A DNA stretch of 64,000 bases from contig NC_015717.1 in assembly GCF_000253295.1 (NCBI RefSeq), positions 1,860,001 to 1,924,000 of the forward strand, in the 5' to 3' direction. Below, piece after piece: positions 26,298 through 34,268 of the stretch. Each line of letters begins with the position of its first letter. Within the stretch, counting starts at the first letter, position 1. The position numbers and the translations under genes were made by a program. Origin of the DNA: Hyphomicrobium sp. MC1 (GTDB taxonomy: Bacteria > Pseudomonadota > Alphaproteobacteria > Rhizobiales > Hyphomicrobiaceae). The notes beneath the pieces were generated by a model that had not been told where the DNA came from, ran no database searches, and saw only the letters and a program-made list of their open reading frames with translations.

Positions 26298-27122
26298 ATG
26301 CTTGATACGCTCGAACGCATTGCCATCGAGGCCGGCACACTCATTGCCAAAATTCGGCAAGGTGGCGCCAACGTTATGACCAAGTCCGACGGCAGTCCGG
26401 TGACGGATGCCGATCAGGCGGCGGAAGATCTGATCGTGCGCGCGCTGCAGAGGGTCGCGCCGGATATTCCGATCATCGCGGAAGAATCTGCCGCTTCTTG
26501 CGTTGCAGATCATTCAACAAGCCGCGCGCTGTTTTTTGTCGATCCGCTCGATGGGACAAAAGAGTTCATTCGTGGCAGGCCGGATTATACGGTCAACATC
26601 TGCCTCGTCGAAAACCGGAAGCCGAAACTCGGCGTCGTCTTCGCGCCGGCGCGTGGCGAGTTGTTTAGCAGTGACGGCTTGGCATCTTACCGGTCCGCAA
26701 TTTTGCAAGATGCTTCGATTGGTGAGCGCTCGCAAATTCGCGCGTCATGTGGAGATGGCCGCCTAACCGCCGTCGCGAGTGCTTCGCACGGAAATGTGGA
26801 AACGGAAGATTTTCTGCAGAAGCTCCCGGTCGATCGCAAGGTCTCGGTTGGCTCGTCTTTGAAGTTCTGTCTCGTGGCGATGGCGGACGCTCATATCTAT
26901 CCGCGTTTCGGTCGGACGATGCAGTGGGACACCGCGGCGGGGGATGCGGTCTTGCGCGGTGCCGGTGGCTGCACGCTGACGTCGGACGGCAGAGAACTCG
27001 AATACGGCGTGCCGTGCGCGGCAGACGGGTCTTACGACAATCCGCATTTCATCTCGTACGGCGGCGATGCGGAGACCCTGCGGACGCTGCTGCAGAATTG
27101 CAGCGGCGTGATCGACGCGTAG
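26298..27122 (+). CDS. cysQ: 3'(2'),5'-bisphosphate nucleotidase
   Basis: CysQ hydrolyses PAP (and PAPS), relieving product inhibition of sulfotransferases. The 274-residue protein has the metal-dependent phosphatase motifs DADQAAEDLI (about 36-45), EESA (about 62-65), DPLDGTKEF (about 83-91) and WDTAAGDAVLRGAG (about 211-224), with the end matching the inositol-monophosphatase superfamily. Start at MLDTLERIAIEAG with GAGAAG upstream. Directly behind the sulfotransferase gene. Confidence 0.93.
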   Translation: MLDTLERIAIEAGTLIAKIRQGGANVMTKSDGSPVTDADQAAEDLIVRALQRVAPDIPIIAEESAASCVADHSTSRALFFVDPLDGTKEFIRGRPDYTVNICLVENRKPKLGVVFAPARGELFSSDGLASYRSAILQDASIGERSQIRASCGDGRLTAVASASHGNVETEDFLQKLPVDRKVSVGSSLKFCLVAMADAHIYPRFGRTMQWDTAAGDAVLRGAGGCTLTSDGRELEYGVPCAADGSYDNPHFISYGGDAETLRTLLQNCSGVIDA

Positions 27123-27141
27123 CATCGCTCGCTCCCAGCAC

Positions 27142-27297
27142 TTACCTTCCCGGCGGATGGGGCATCGGCTCGGCCGGATCGTCAATCGGGATCGGCGAGG
27201 GCTCAGGCGGCTTGTTCGGCTCAGGTGGCAGCGGCGGTAACTCGCCCGGCTCTTGCGTCGGGAAAGGGATGGTCGGGGGATCGTTGCCGTTTTCCAT
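27142..27297 (-). CDS. 51-residue proline-rich small protein
   Basis: A minus-strand frame of 51 codons opens MENGNDPPTIPF and is almost half proline and acidic residues (PPLPPEPNKPPEPSP ... PMPHPPGR). Similar proline-rich peptides beginning ME-DPP are found in Rhizobiales genomes. No strong ribosome site is visible, which lowers confidence. It lies between cysQ and the aldo/keto reductase gene and is too short for a default gene call. Function unknown. Confidence 0.5.
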   Translation of the reverse strand: MENGNDPPTIPFPTQEPGELPPLPPEPNKPPEPSPIPIDDPAEPMPHPPGR

Positions 27298-27352
27298 ATT
27301 GGATTAAGGCGTCCGGCTGAGAATTCGTTCCCCCGTTCCTTCAACGTTCGAG

Positions 27353-28243
27353 CTAATGCCCGTTTGCCGGGGCGGTGTCTGCAGAAATACGATCCAATTC
27401 GCCCATCGCATCGTCCGGCAATTGCAGCTCTGCTGCCGCCAGATTTTCGCGAAGGTGCGCCAGCGATGACGTACCGGGGATCAGCAGGATATTCGATGCC
27501 CGCCGGAGCAGCCATGCGAGCGCGACCTGCATAGGCGTTGCGCCGAGACGGGCGGCGACTGCCGACAATTCCGACGACTGCAACGGTGTGAAGCCACCGA
27601 GCGGGAAGAAGGGCACGTAGGCCACGCCTTCAGCGCCGAGCTGGTCGATCAGGGCGTCGTCGTCACGGTGCGCGACATTGTAAAAGTTCTGGACGCAGAC
27701 GATGTCGCAGATCTTGCGACTGTCTTCGATTTGCTTGCGTGTGACATTGCTGAGGCCAATGTTGCGGATCAGTCCCTCTCGCTGAAGGTCGGCAAGCGTA
27801 GAGACTTGCTCTTCAATCGAGCCCTCTGCGGGTCCATGCACGTCGAGCATGCTGCGGAAGTTGACGACATCAAGCACATCGACGCCCAGATTGCGCAGAT
27901 TGTCGTGCACGGCTTGGGTCAGCTCTTTTGGTGAGAGCGCCGGGATCCACGAGGCATCGTTACCGCGGCGGGCGGCAACTTTCGTCACGATCACCATGTC
28001 GTCCGGGTAGGGGCGCAGCGCTTCGCGGATCAGTTCATTGACGACGTGCGGGCCGTAAAAATCGCTGGTGTCGATGTGGTTCACGCCCGACGCAACGGCC
28101 TCGCGCAAAACGGCAATGGCTTGGGCACGGTCTTTTGGCGGACCAAAAACGCCGGGGCCGGTCAGCTGCATGGCACCGTAGCCGAGGCGCGTTACGGTGC
28201 GGTCGCCGAGTTTGAAGGTGTCGGAAGTGTCGAGGGTGGTCAT
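27353..28243 (-). CDS. Aldo/keto reductase
   Basis: A 296-residue NADPH-dependent reductase starting MTTLDTSDTFKLGDRTVTRLGYGAMQL, with an AAGGAG site. VNHIDTSDFYG (catalytic Asp and Tyr, about residues 54-64), VIVTKVAARRG (catalytic Lys) and LLIPGTSSLAHLRENLAAAEL (NADP-binding end) are all present. It resembles the YdbC/YakC-type branch. A 425-codon frame exists to 28630 but overlaps the LysR gene and has no ribosome site. Divergent from and probably regulated by the LysR gene at 28338. Confidence 0.9.
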   Translation of the reverse strand: MTTLDTSDTFKLGDRTVTRLGYGAMQLTGPGVFGPPKDRAQAIAVLREAVASGVNHIDTSDFYGPHVVNELIREALRPYPDDMVIVTKVAARRGNDASWIPALSPKELTQAVHDNLRNLGVDVLDVVNFRSMLDVHGPAEGSIEEQVSTLADLQREGLIRNIGLSNVTRKQIEDSRKICDIVCVQNFYNVAHRDDDALIDQLGAEGVAYVPFFPLGGFTPLQSSELSAVAARLGATPMQVALAWLLRRASNILLIPGTSSLAHLRENLAAAELQLPDDAMGELDRISADTAPANGH

Positions 28244-28337
28244 GGGCGTCTCCTTATCGTGCTGCGCGGAGATATAGCGGTTGTTTAGCATGCGATAATC
28301 GACAACAATCCGGACAAGCTGTACGGAATTTCGAACA

Positions 28338-29234
28338 ATGGCCGTTGACCTTGCAGATCTGAACGCGTTCGTCGCGGTGGCGCGGGCAGGGGGCTTTCGG
28401 GATGGCGCCCGGGCGAGCGGCGGGAGCCCTTCGGGCCTGAGCGACGCGGTGCGTCGGCTGGAAGTGCAGCTTGGCGTCCGGCTTCTCAACCGGACAACCC
28501 GGAGCGTGGTGCCGACGGATGCTGGCCGCAGCTTGTTGGAGCGGCTTACACCTGCTCTCAATGAGGTCGAAGCCGCGCTCGATGTCGTCAATGTTTTCCG
28601 CGACCGGCCTGCGGGCACGCTGCGCCTCAACGTGCCGGTGAGTGCGGCGCGGCTCGTGCTGCCAAGGATCGTTCCGCCGTTCCTCGCCGCCTATCCGGAC
28701 ATCAAACTTGAAATCATTGCCGAGGACAGTTTTGTCGATGTGGTTCAGGCTGGCTGCGATGCGGGCATTCGCTACGATGAACGGCTCGAACAAGATATGA
28801 TCGCCGTGCCGATCGGTCCCCGCGTACAGCGCTTTGCGACGGCGGCGGCGCCTGCGTATCTCGACCGTCACGGAAGACCTTCGCATCCCCGAGATTTGTT
28901 GCGCCATGCTTGCCTGCGCGGGCGGTTCGCGAGCGGCTCGATGATGTCCTGGGAATATGAGCGCGAGGGGGAGGTTATGCGCGTTGATACAACTGGGCCA
29001 ATGATCGTCCAGGCGGGCGGCATCGTCGATCTCGCGATCGATGCTGCGGTCGCGGGTTCGGGCGTCATCTATCTATTCGAAGACTGGCTGCGGCCGTATC
29101 TGGACAGCGGTGCGCTGGAACCGATCCTCGAACCTTGGTGGCAAGCGTTTTCCGGGCCGTTTCTTTATTATCCCGGCAGGCGTCTCGTGCCTGCGCCGTT
29201 GCGGGCCTTCGTGGATTTCATCAAAGCCAATTAG
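28338..29234 (+). CDS. LysR family transcriptional regulator
   Basis: A 298-residue LysR-type regulator: helix-turn-helix at residues 5-65 (DLNAFVAVARAGGFRDGARASGGSPSGLSDAVRRLE, then RLLNRTTRSVVPTDAG) and an effector domain from residue 90 (GTLRLNVPVSAARLVLP). It resembles the CrgA/DmlR-like group. Its start is 94 bases from the divergent aldo/keto reductase gene, the usual layout for a LysR target; the intergenic span is too short for more than one operator. Confidence 0.92.
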   Translation: MAVDLADLNAFVAVARAGGFRDGARASGGSPSGLSDAVRRLEVQLGVRLLNRTTRSVVPTDAGRSLLERLTPALNEVEAALDVVNVFRDRPAGTLRLNVPVSAARLVLPRIVPPFLAAYPDIKLEIIAEDSFVDVVQAGCDAGIRYDERLEQDMIAVPIGPRVQRFATAAAPAYLDRHGRPSHPRDLLRHACLRGRFASGSMMSWEYEREGEVMRVDTTGPMIVQAGGIVDLAIDAAVAGSGVIYLFEDWLRPYLDSGALEPILEPWWQAFSGPFLYYPGRRLVPAPLRAFVDFIKAN

Positions 29235-29360
29235 CTGCAAATGCTCGGCTCGGTCATTCTTTCGACCCAGTTTTGGCATTACTGATCGTTTCGCGGGATT
29301 CTGAAACATATTGCGCCGGCAATCTAAATGCCGGGCGTTTGAGCGCATCCGGAGCCCGCC

Positions 29361-29906
29361 ATGCCACCTGTTTCTCCTTCCGACGCCGAGCTTGTCGATC
29401 TCGAATACGACGCCAGTCAAACGGTTTGGCGCAGAGCCGAGCCGGATCGCGGCACGGCGCTGCTGCAGATTTTCGACGGCGAATTCAGGACGGCGCTTCG
29501 GCAAATGCACCGGCACGTCATTCTGCGCAACGCGCTGCGCCGTCCGCAGAACCTGGCGCAGATCCTGCTCTTCATTGGGGTTGGCGGCGGCTTCGCGGAA
29601 GTTCTGCCCGTTGACGATATTCTTGCCGACGTCGTGAAGGAGGCGGCAGCGGGCGACGGCGATCTTATGATCCTGTGCCACTGGAACGTCGACCGCGACG
29701 ATAGGCCGGTTTTTCCCCATCAGCCTGGGCGCCTGATGGAGGTGCGGCGTATCCTGAAGCTCGAAAGTCTGCGCCAACAATCGTCGAACTTGGTGGCGTG
29801 GGTCGACGACTGTGTGGCCGAAGCCGACCAGAAGGGCGGAACGTGGCTTAAGCGACGGGCAGATGACATCGGCCAACGTCCGACGAAACGGCTGGCAGCC
29901 TTTTAG
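29361..29906 (+). CDS. Hypothetical protein
   Basis: A 181-residue soluble protein beginning MPPVSPSDAELVDLEYD. It has a middle helix-rich region (LRNALRRPQNLAQILLFIGVGGGF) and ends in a basic tail. No catalytic motif or known domain is recognised. CCGGAG lies before the ATG. Convergent with the transporter gene that ends at 29935. Function unknown. Confidence 0.6.
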   Translation: MPPVSPSDAELVDLEYDASQTVWRRAEPDRGTALLQIFDGEFRTALRQMHRHVILRNALRRPQNLAQILLFIGVGGGFAEVLPVDDILADVVKEAAAGDGDLMILCHWNVDRDDRPVFPHQPGRLMEVRRILKLESLRQQSSNLVAWVDDCVAEADQKGGTWLKRRADDIGQRPTKRLAAF

Positions 29907-29934
29907 CTTGCAAAGCTGATATTGCGACGGCCGG

Positions 29935-30909
29935 TCAGATCGTTTCCGCCTCGCGATTGGTGGTCAGCTTCGGCATGAGGCGGACGTAGACGAGTTCGCT
30001 CAAAAGCTCGATCAGCGTCTGGGTCACGATGATCGCCGGAAGAACCGGCACTGCGCCGGGAATGGCAAGTCCGAGCGGCAGGATGACGAGCGAATTGCGC
30101 GTCGCGGCGCTGAACGCGACGGCGCGTCCTGCCGGTGCCTCAAGCTGAAACAGGCGTGCGATGCGCCATCCGATGAGCGGGGCGAGGATCGCGAAGGCGA
30201 CATAGATCGGGACGACGCTCAGAGCTTTGTCGATGGCAGGCCCGAGCTGGGGCACGACCGCCGCGACGACAATAAAGAGAACGATGGCGGTGGCCGGAAC
30301 GGGCAGAACTCCGAAGATAGAGGACAGGCGCGCGGCGGTAGCGTTGCGGGCGGCCCAGTACTGAAGAAGAGCCGCAAACGCCAGAGGAATGGCGATAAGC
30401 CAGATGAAGGCGTGCACGAACGGTCCGGCATGGACGAGGTCTGCCACGCGCGCTCCGAGAAATAACTGGAGGTAGATGGGCAGCAGCAGCATCTGCACGA
30501 TGAGCAGGACGGGCGTGGCGGCTAGCAGCAGGCGGGCGTCGGCGCGACCGAGATGCGAAAACGTGACGACGTAGTCGATGCAGGGACTGAGCAGGACCAG
30601 CAGCGCCCCGAGCCTAATCATCGGATCATCGGGAAGGATCTGTACGAGAAGCGCGACGAGCAGCGGCATCGCGACGAAATTCGTGAGGAGTAGCGCGGCA
30701 AGAAACCGGCGGTGCGCGAAGGCCACGCCAAGATCGGCTAAGGGGACCTGTAGGAAGGTGAGGAACAACATCGCGGCGAGTGCGGGATTGATGCTGTCTT
30801 CCAGAACATCCGTCCCGCCGACAGTTAGAGCAAGCATTGCGGCCAACGCGACGGCGGCGAAATAGATCGAGACCTGCCGGCTTTCCAGTATCTCGCGGAG
30901 TTCAGCCAA
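29935..30909 (-). CDS. ACR3/BASS-fold transporter
   Basis: A 324-residue protein with about 10 transmembrane helices. LLVLLSPCIDYVVTFSHLG (about 103-121), with the conserved PCID stretch, and FSAATRNSLVILPLGLAIPGA (about 266-286) are the crossing helices of the bile acid:sodium symporter/ACR3 arsenite family. The Cys in SPCIDYV matches the conserved Cys of ACR3-type pumps, but no arsenic resistance genes (arsC, arsR) are nearby, so the substrate is uncertain. Confidence 0.8.
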   Translation of the reverse strand: MAELREILESRQVSIYFAAVALAAMLALTVGGTDVLEDSINPALAAMLFLTFLQVPLADLGVAFAHRRFLAALLLTNFVAMPLLVALLVQILPDDPMIRLGALLVLLSPCIDYVVTFSHLGRADARLLLAATPVLLIVQMLLLPIYLQLFLGARVADLVHAGPFVHAFIWLIAIPLAFAALLQYWAARNATAARLSSIFGVLPVPATAIVLFIVVAAVVPQLGPAIDKALSVVPIYVAFAILAPLIGWRIARLFQLEAPAGRAVAFSAATRNSLVILPLGLAIPGAVPVLPAIIVTQTLIELLSELVYVRLMPKLTTNREAETI

Positions 30910-31328
30910 AACTATTTCCCCACTTCACTCCAGGCCCGAATGAACCCCGTTCGCAAGTTCGATCGTGCCCACATTGCCACGCGTCATACGATCAGAGAAC
31001 GTGGTCGATCGCCCCAAAAGACGGAGCTGCGGGGGCGACACTTGTGCTTTGGGAAAAGCGCAGTCTGAAGCTTTTCGCGAAAGAGCATTTATTGGCAACG
31101 TCCTGGAGATGGCCGTGGCTGGTGCGGCCTTTCAGGAAAGTGCACTCGCCCGGAACGGGTTAGATGTCAGCGCGTACCAATGCGTTGGTGTCGCAGCGAG
31201 AAACCGGCAAAATAGCTACGTCCATCATTCCCTGTTGCGGCCGGTTGCCACCGGGCGCGTGCATTCATTCAACGCGCGGAAGGGAAAAGAGTTCAGTTCA
31301 CTGTTGAATAAGCACTGTCTGCGGGCTG
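30910..31328. other. 419-bp region without a supported gene
   Basis: A plus-strand frame at 30965-31375 exists but has a basic, protein-unlike composition and runs through the EcfG-type promoter at 31329. I see no RNA gene or strong repeat. It separates the divergent transporter and AI-2E genes. Confidence 0.45.
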
Positions 31329-31354
31329 GGAACAGGAGGGAAGGCAGCAACGTT
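31329..31354 (+). promoter_or_regulatory. Candidate EcfG promoter
   Basis: GGAAC at 31329-31333, 17 bases, CGTT at 31351-31354, 40 bases upstream of the AI-2E-type gene. Confidence 0.7.
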
Positions 31355-31393
31355 AAAGCGCGACGCTTCCTCTAACGTCCGATATTTCATCCG

Positions 31394-33229
31394 ATGCCGT
31401 TACTCGCAGATTCGATACGAAGTTTGTCTGCCACGCTCGTAACGGCGGCCCTCATTATTGCGGCGCTCGTTTTGGGCCGGGATATCCTGGTGCCTCTCGC
31501 GCTCGCAGGCATATCCTGCTTCGTGCTGGTGCCTATCGTCGTTTTTCTCAAGAAACGTGGCATTCCCCAAGGCTTTGCCGAAGGCACCGTCTTGCTTGTC
31601 GTGGTTGTGTGCATGACGGCAGCCTCGATCGGTTTGAGTTCGCAACTTCTCTCGCTCGCGGCCGATCTGCCTCAGTACCGCACGAATGTGCTGGAGAAAG
31701 TCAGAAGCATCGTTGGCTCCTCCGTGCCCAGCGGTCTTGTTGGCCGTGCCATCGATGCGGTCGAGACGTATCAGCGAATGATCAATAACGAACTTCAGTT
31801 CGGGGTCACTTATCCTGAGTCTCAACCGCCAGCAGAGAATGCTTCGGGTAAGGACGGCGGCAAGGTTCAGGTCGTCAAGGACGACAGCGAAAGCACGGCG
31901 CTCTACGGCCTTCGCATTCTCGCCGAGCCGCTGACACAGGCGGCCTTGACGTTCCTGTTCACGCTTTTTCTGCTGATGCAGTTTCGCGACCTGCGAGACA
32001 GGATCGTGCGCATTTTCGGCGTCGAGCATATAACTGAAACGACTGCAGCGATGTCGGATGCCGGCGATCGGCTCATCGCGCTTTTTACCGGACAGGTCAT
32101 ACTCAACGCATCGTTCGGGACGTTCGTCGGTCTGTCGTTATTTGCTCTCGGAGTTCCGAATGCGCCGCTTTGGGGTGTGATGGCGTTCGTCATGCGGTTC
32201 GTTCCGTTCGTTGGCTCCTACGTCGCGGCCATTCCGCCGATATTGTTGGCTGCGGCCGTCGATCCAGGCTGGACGAAAGCTCTTCTGACACTCGCGATAT
32301 TTGCTATCGGCGAACCTATCATGGGGCAGGTTCTGGAACCGTTGGTTCTCGGACGGCGAGCTGGCCTATCTCCCTTTGCGATGATTTTGGCGACGAGCTT
32401 TTGGACGCTCACCTGGGGTCCCATCGGCCTCGTTTTAGCCGCGCCTATCACGCTCATCCTGGTGGTGCTGGGCAAATACGTGCCCGACCTTGAATTCATA
32501 ACGGTGCTTCTCGGTGATGAGCCGCCGTTATCCGAGCAGCAGAACCTTTATCATCGACTCTTGTCGAGCGATGTATTCGCTGCGACGGAACAAATCGCCG
32601 AAGCTGAAGAAAAGGCCCCTTACGCGGAAGTTTTGGACAAGCTCGTCTTTCCGGCGCTGGCATTAAGCGCCCGGGATCGGCGGCGTGGTCGTCTGGACAA
32701 GGAAGCGCTGGCGGAACTCTCGAGCACGATTGGCGCCATCGCGGAAAAGTCCAAGCCGGAAAAGTCCAAGCCTGAAAAGTCCGATAAAGATCCCGTTATG
32801 GTGCTCGTCCCCGTGCGGGGAGAATTCGACGAGCTTGCGACCCGCTTTGCAGTCTCGGCGATTAATCGGGATCACCCGGGCCTGACGTGTGCCATGAATG
32901 AAGCTTCGGGGCTGACGGCTTTGGCCTTTCTGGCGGATATCGGTTACGCCGACTTGCAGAAGATCGTGCTTATGACGGTCACAGGGCTTGCCGAAGGCGG
33001 GATACGGATACTGGTCGATCGTGCCCGCTCTCTATTCCCAGGCGTCGAGGTCGTTCTGCTCGACGTCTCGTCAAGGCAGCTCTCTCTGCCTTCGTCACGC
33101 GACCGTTTCGTCGCTCCCGAGATATTTACCTCGTTTGCGCGGTTTACGAAATCATTGGAACATTCTCTCTCAAACTCTTCGAACACCGAGCCGCAGACCA
33201 GTCGAGAAGTCGCTCCGGTTTCACATTAA
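31394..33229 (+). CDS. AI-2E transporter family protein with long C-terminal extension
   Basis: A 611-residue protein. Residues 1-370 form the PerM/TqsA-type membrane domain with about 7-8 helices, including FALGVPNAPLWGVMAFVMRFVPFVGSYVAAIP (about 255-285) and GEPIMGQVLEPLVLGRRAGLSPFAMI. The usual protein is about 350 residues; here some 240 extra residues follow. They contain three tandem KPEKS units (about 455-467) and a globular end beginning VMVLVPVRGEFDELATRFAVSA. Despite the family name the substrate is unclear. The preceding EcfG-type promoter suggests stress control. Confidence 0.85.
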   Translation: MPLLADSIRSLSATLVTAALIIAALVLGRDILVPLALAGISCFVLVPIVVFLKKRGIPQGFAEGTVLLVVVVCMTAASIGLSSQLLSLAADLPQYRTNVLEKVRSIVGSSVPSGLVGRAIDAVETYQRMINNELQFGVTYPESQPPAENASGKDGGKVQVVKDDSESTALYGLRILAEPLTQAALTFLFTLFLLMQFRDLRDRIVRIFGVEHITETTAAMSDAGDRLIALFTGQVILNASFGTFVGLSLFALGVPNAPLWGVMAFVMRFVPFVGSYVAAIPPILLAAAVDPGWTKALLTLAIFAIGEPIMGQVLEPLVLGRRAGLSPFAMILATSFWTLTWGPIGLVLAAPITLILVVLGKYVPDLEFITVLLGDEPPLSEQQNLYHRLLSSDVFAATEQIAEAEEKAPYAEVLDKLVFPALALSARDRRRGRLDKEALAELSSTIGAIAEKSKPEKSKPEKSDKDPVMVLVPVRGEFDELATRFAVSAINRDHPGLTCAMNEASGLTALAFLADIGYADLQKIVLMTVTGLAEGGIRILVDRARSLFPGVEVVLLDVSSRQLSLPSSRDRFVAPEIFTSFARFTKSLEHSLSNSSNTEPQTSREVAPVSH

Positions 33230-33260
33230 CCGCGTGCGGACGGTTTGGCTTTCGCCATAC

Positions 33261-33286
33261 GGAACCGTCGCGGATTTTCCGGCGTT
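33261..33286 (+). promoter_or_regulatory. Candidate EcfG promoter
   Basis: GGAAC at 33261-33265, 17 bases, CGTT at 33283-33286, 33 bases upstream of the CsbD gene. CsbD-type genes are recurrent members of general-stress regulons, which supports the site. Confidence 0.8.
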
Positions 33287-33319
33287 ACAGTGCGCTATCA
33301 ATTGATAAGGAGGCGCAAA

Positions 33320-33511
33320 ATGGGCGCACTGAAAGGAAAAATTGATACTGCTGTTGGCAAGGCTAAGGAGAAGGTCGGCTATGCCGTCGGCTCCGATAAG
33401 CTTCAGGCCGAGGGCGCGGCTCAGGCCGTGAAAGGTAAAGTCGAGACCGCCGTATCCGACAAGGTCAATAAGGTTCGCGATGCGGTCGATAAGGCGACCG
33501 ACAAGCTGTAA
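33320..33511 (+). CDS. CsbD family stress protein
   Basis: A 63-residue hydrophilic protein, MGALKGKIDTAVGKAKEKVG, with the CsbD repeat pattern of Lys-, Ala- and Val-rich amphipathic helices (DKLQAEGAAQAVKGKVE ... DKVNKVRDAVDKATDKL). An AAGGAGG site is 8 bases before the ATG, so the longer frame from 33245 is rejected. CsbD proteins are abundant under stress and of unknown activity. EcfG-type promoter just upstream. Confidence 0.9.
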   Translation: MGALKGKIDTAVGKAKEKVGYAVGSDKLQAEGAAQAVKGKVETAVSDKVNKVRDAVDKATDKL

Positions 33512-33585
33512 GGCGACCAAGGGTCGGGGGGATCGTTATCAAATCCCCCTCGATCCAAATTGTGCGCAACCACGTTTTCCAATTG

Positions 33586-34077
33586 CTAATGCGGTAGGGG
33601 AATTACGCTTATTTCAGCCGTCCCGTTTGTGTTCACACAGCTGATTTGTGCGCGCTTCGTCTGCACGACAACGGTCCCTTCCTCGTCCTCGCCATCCTCT
33701 ATGCTTGCTCTATCCCAGCACTTTTGTAGCGACGACGAGAAATCATCGCTGCCGAGATCGAGCGAAGTCCCGATATCGGCTAGCAGCGCGCTATAGGCAG
33801 CAAGGTCTCCACCGTGCCACTCCGCATCGAATGAGAGTACCTTATTTCCGCAGGAGACCGTTATCCGTGCGGGTGGAGCTGCACTCTCTAGGTAGAACGC
33901 ATCGAAATTATCCGTGACGTGCGTTCGTTGTTTCAAAGTCAGGCCTTTTATTTGTGACTGTACATTGGAGAGACGATCCCCGCAGGTATCGGCGAGGACC
34001 TCCGATGTCGCTCCGGCCAAACAAAGCGTCGAGAGAAAAAGCGTTCTGCAAAGATCGGCGAACATGTGAAGCTCCAT
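33586..34077 (-). CDS. Hypothetical secreted protein
   Basis: A 163-residue protein with a signal peptide (MFADLCRTLFLSTLCLAGATSEVLA), then a mature region with four cysteines (DTCGDR, VSCGNK, QKCWDR, ISCVNT) and an acidic loop (EDGEDEEG). The cysteines suggest two disulfides in the periplasm. Start may be the Met at 34065. No family recognised. Confidence 0.6.
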   Translation of the reverse strand: MELHMFADLCRTLFLSTLCLAGATSEVLADTCGDRLSNVQSQIKGLTLKQRTHVTDNFDAFYLESAAPPARITVSCGNKVLSFDAEWHGGDLAAYSALLADIGTSLDLGSDDFSSSLQKCWDRASIEDGEDEEGTVVVQTKRAQISCVNTNGTAEISVIPLPH

Positions 34078-34268
34078 CGCAATCCAATCTCTTTGTTATG
34101 AGCTTCACTCCGCTCTGTAACGAGGACAAAAGATCATGGCTTCCCGACAGCCCGTCGGTTTGGAATATTTCCGCAAATTTCGGTTGCCCATGAGCAACTT
34201 TGATCTCCCTTCGGCGTTGCAGTGCCGATTGTGTACGCAATGTTTGCGGGTTAGAAGGAACAATTCCT

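Noticed and set aside
28244..28630. N-terminal extension of the aldo/keto reductase frame to 28630
   Set aside because: It overlaps the divergent LysR gene, has an Arg/Ser-rich composition unlike any reductase, and lacks a ribosome site; the real start has AAGGAG.
30965..31375. 136-codon plus-strand frame
   Set aside because: It runs through an EcfG-type promoter, has no ribosome site and encodes no recognisable domain.
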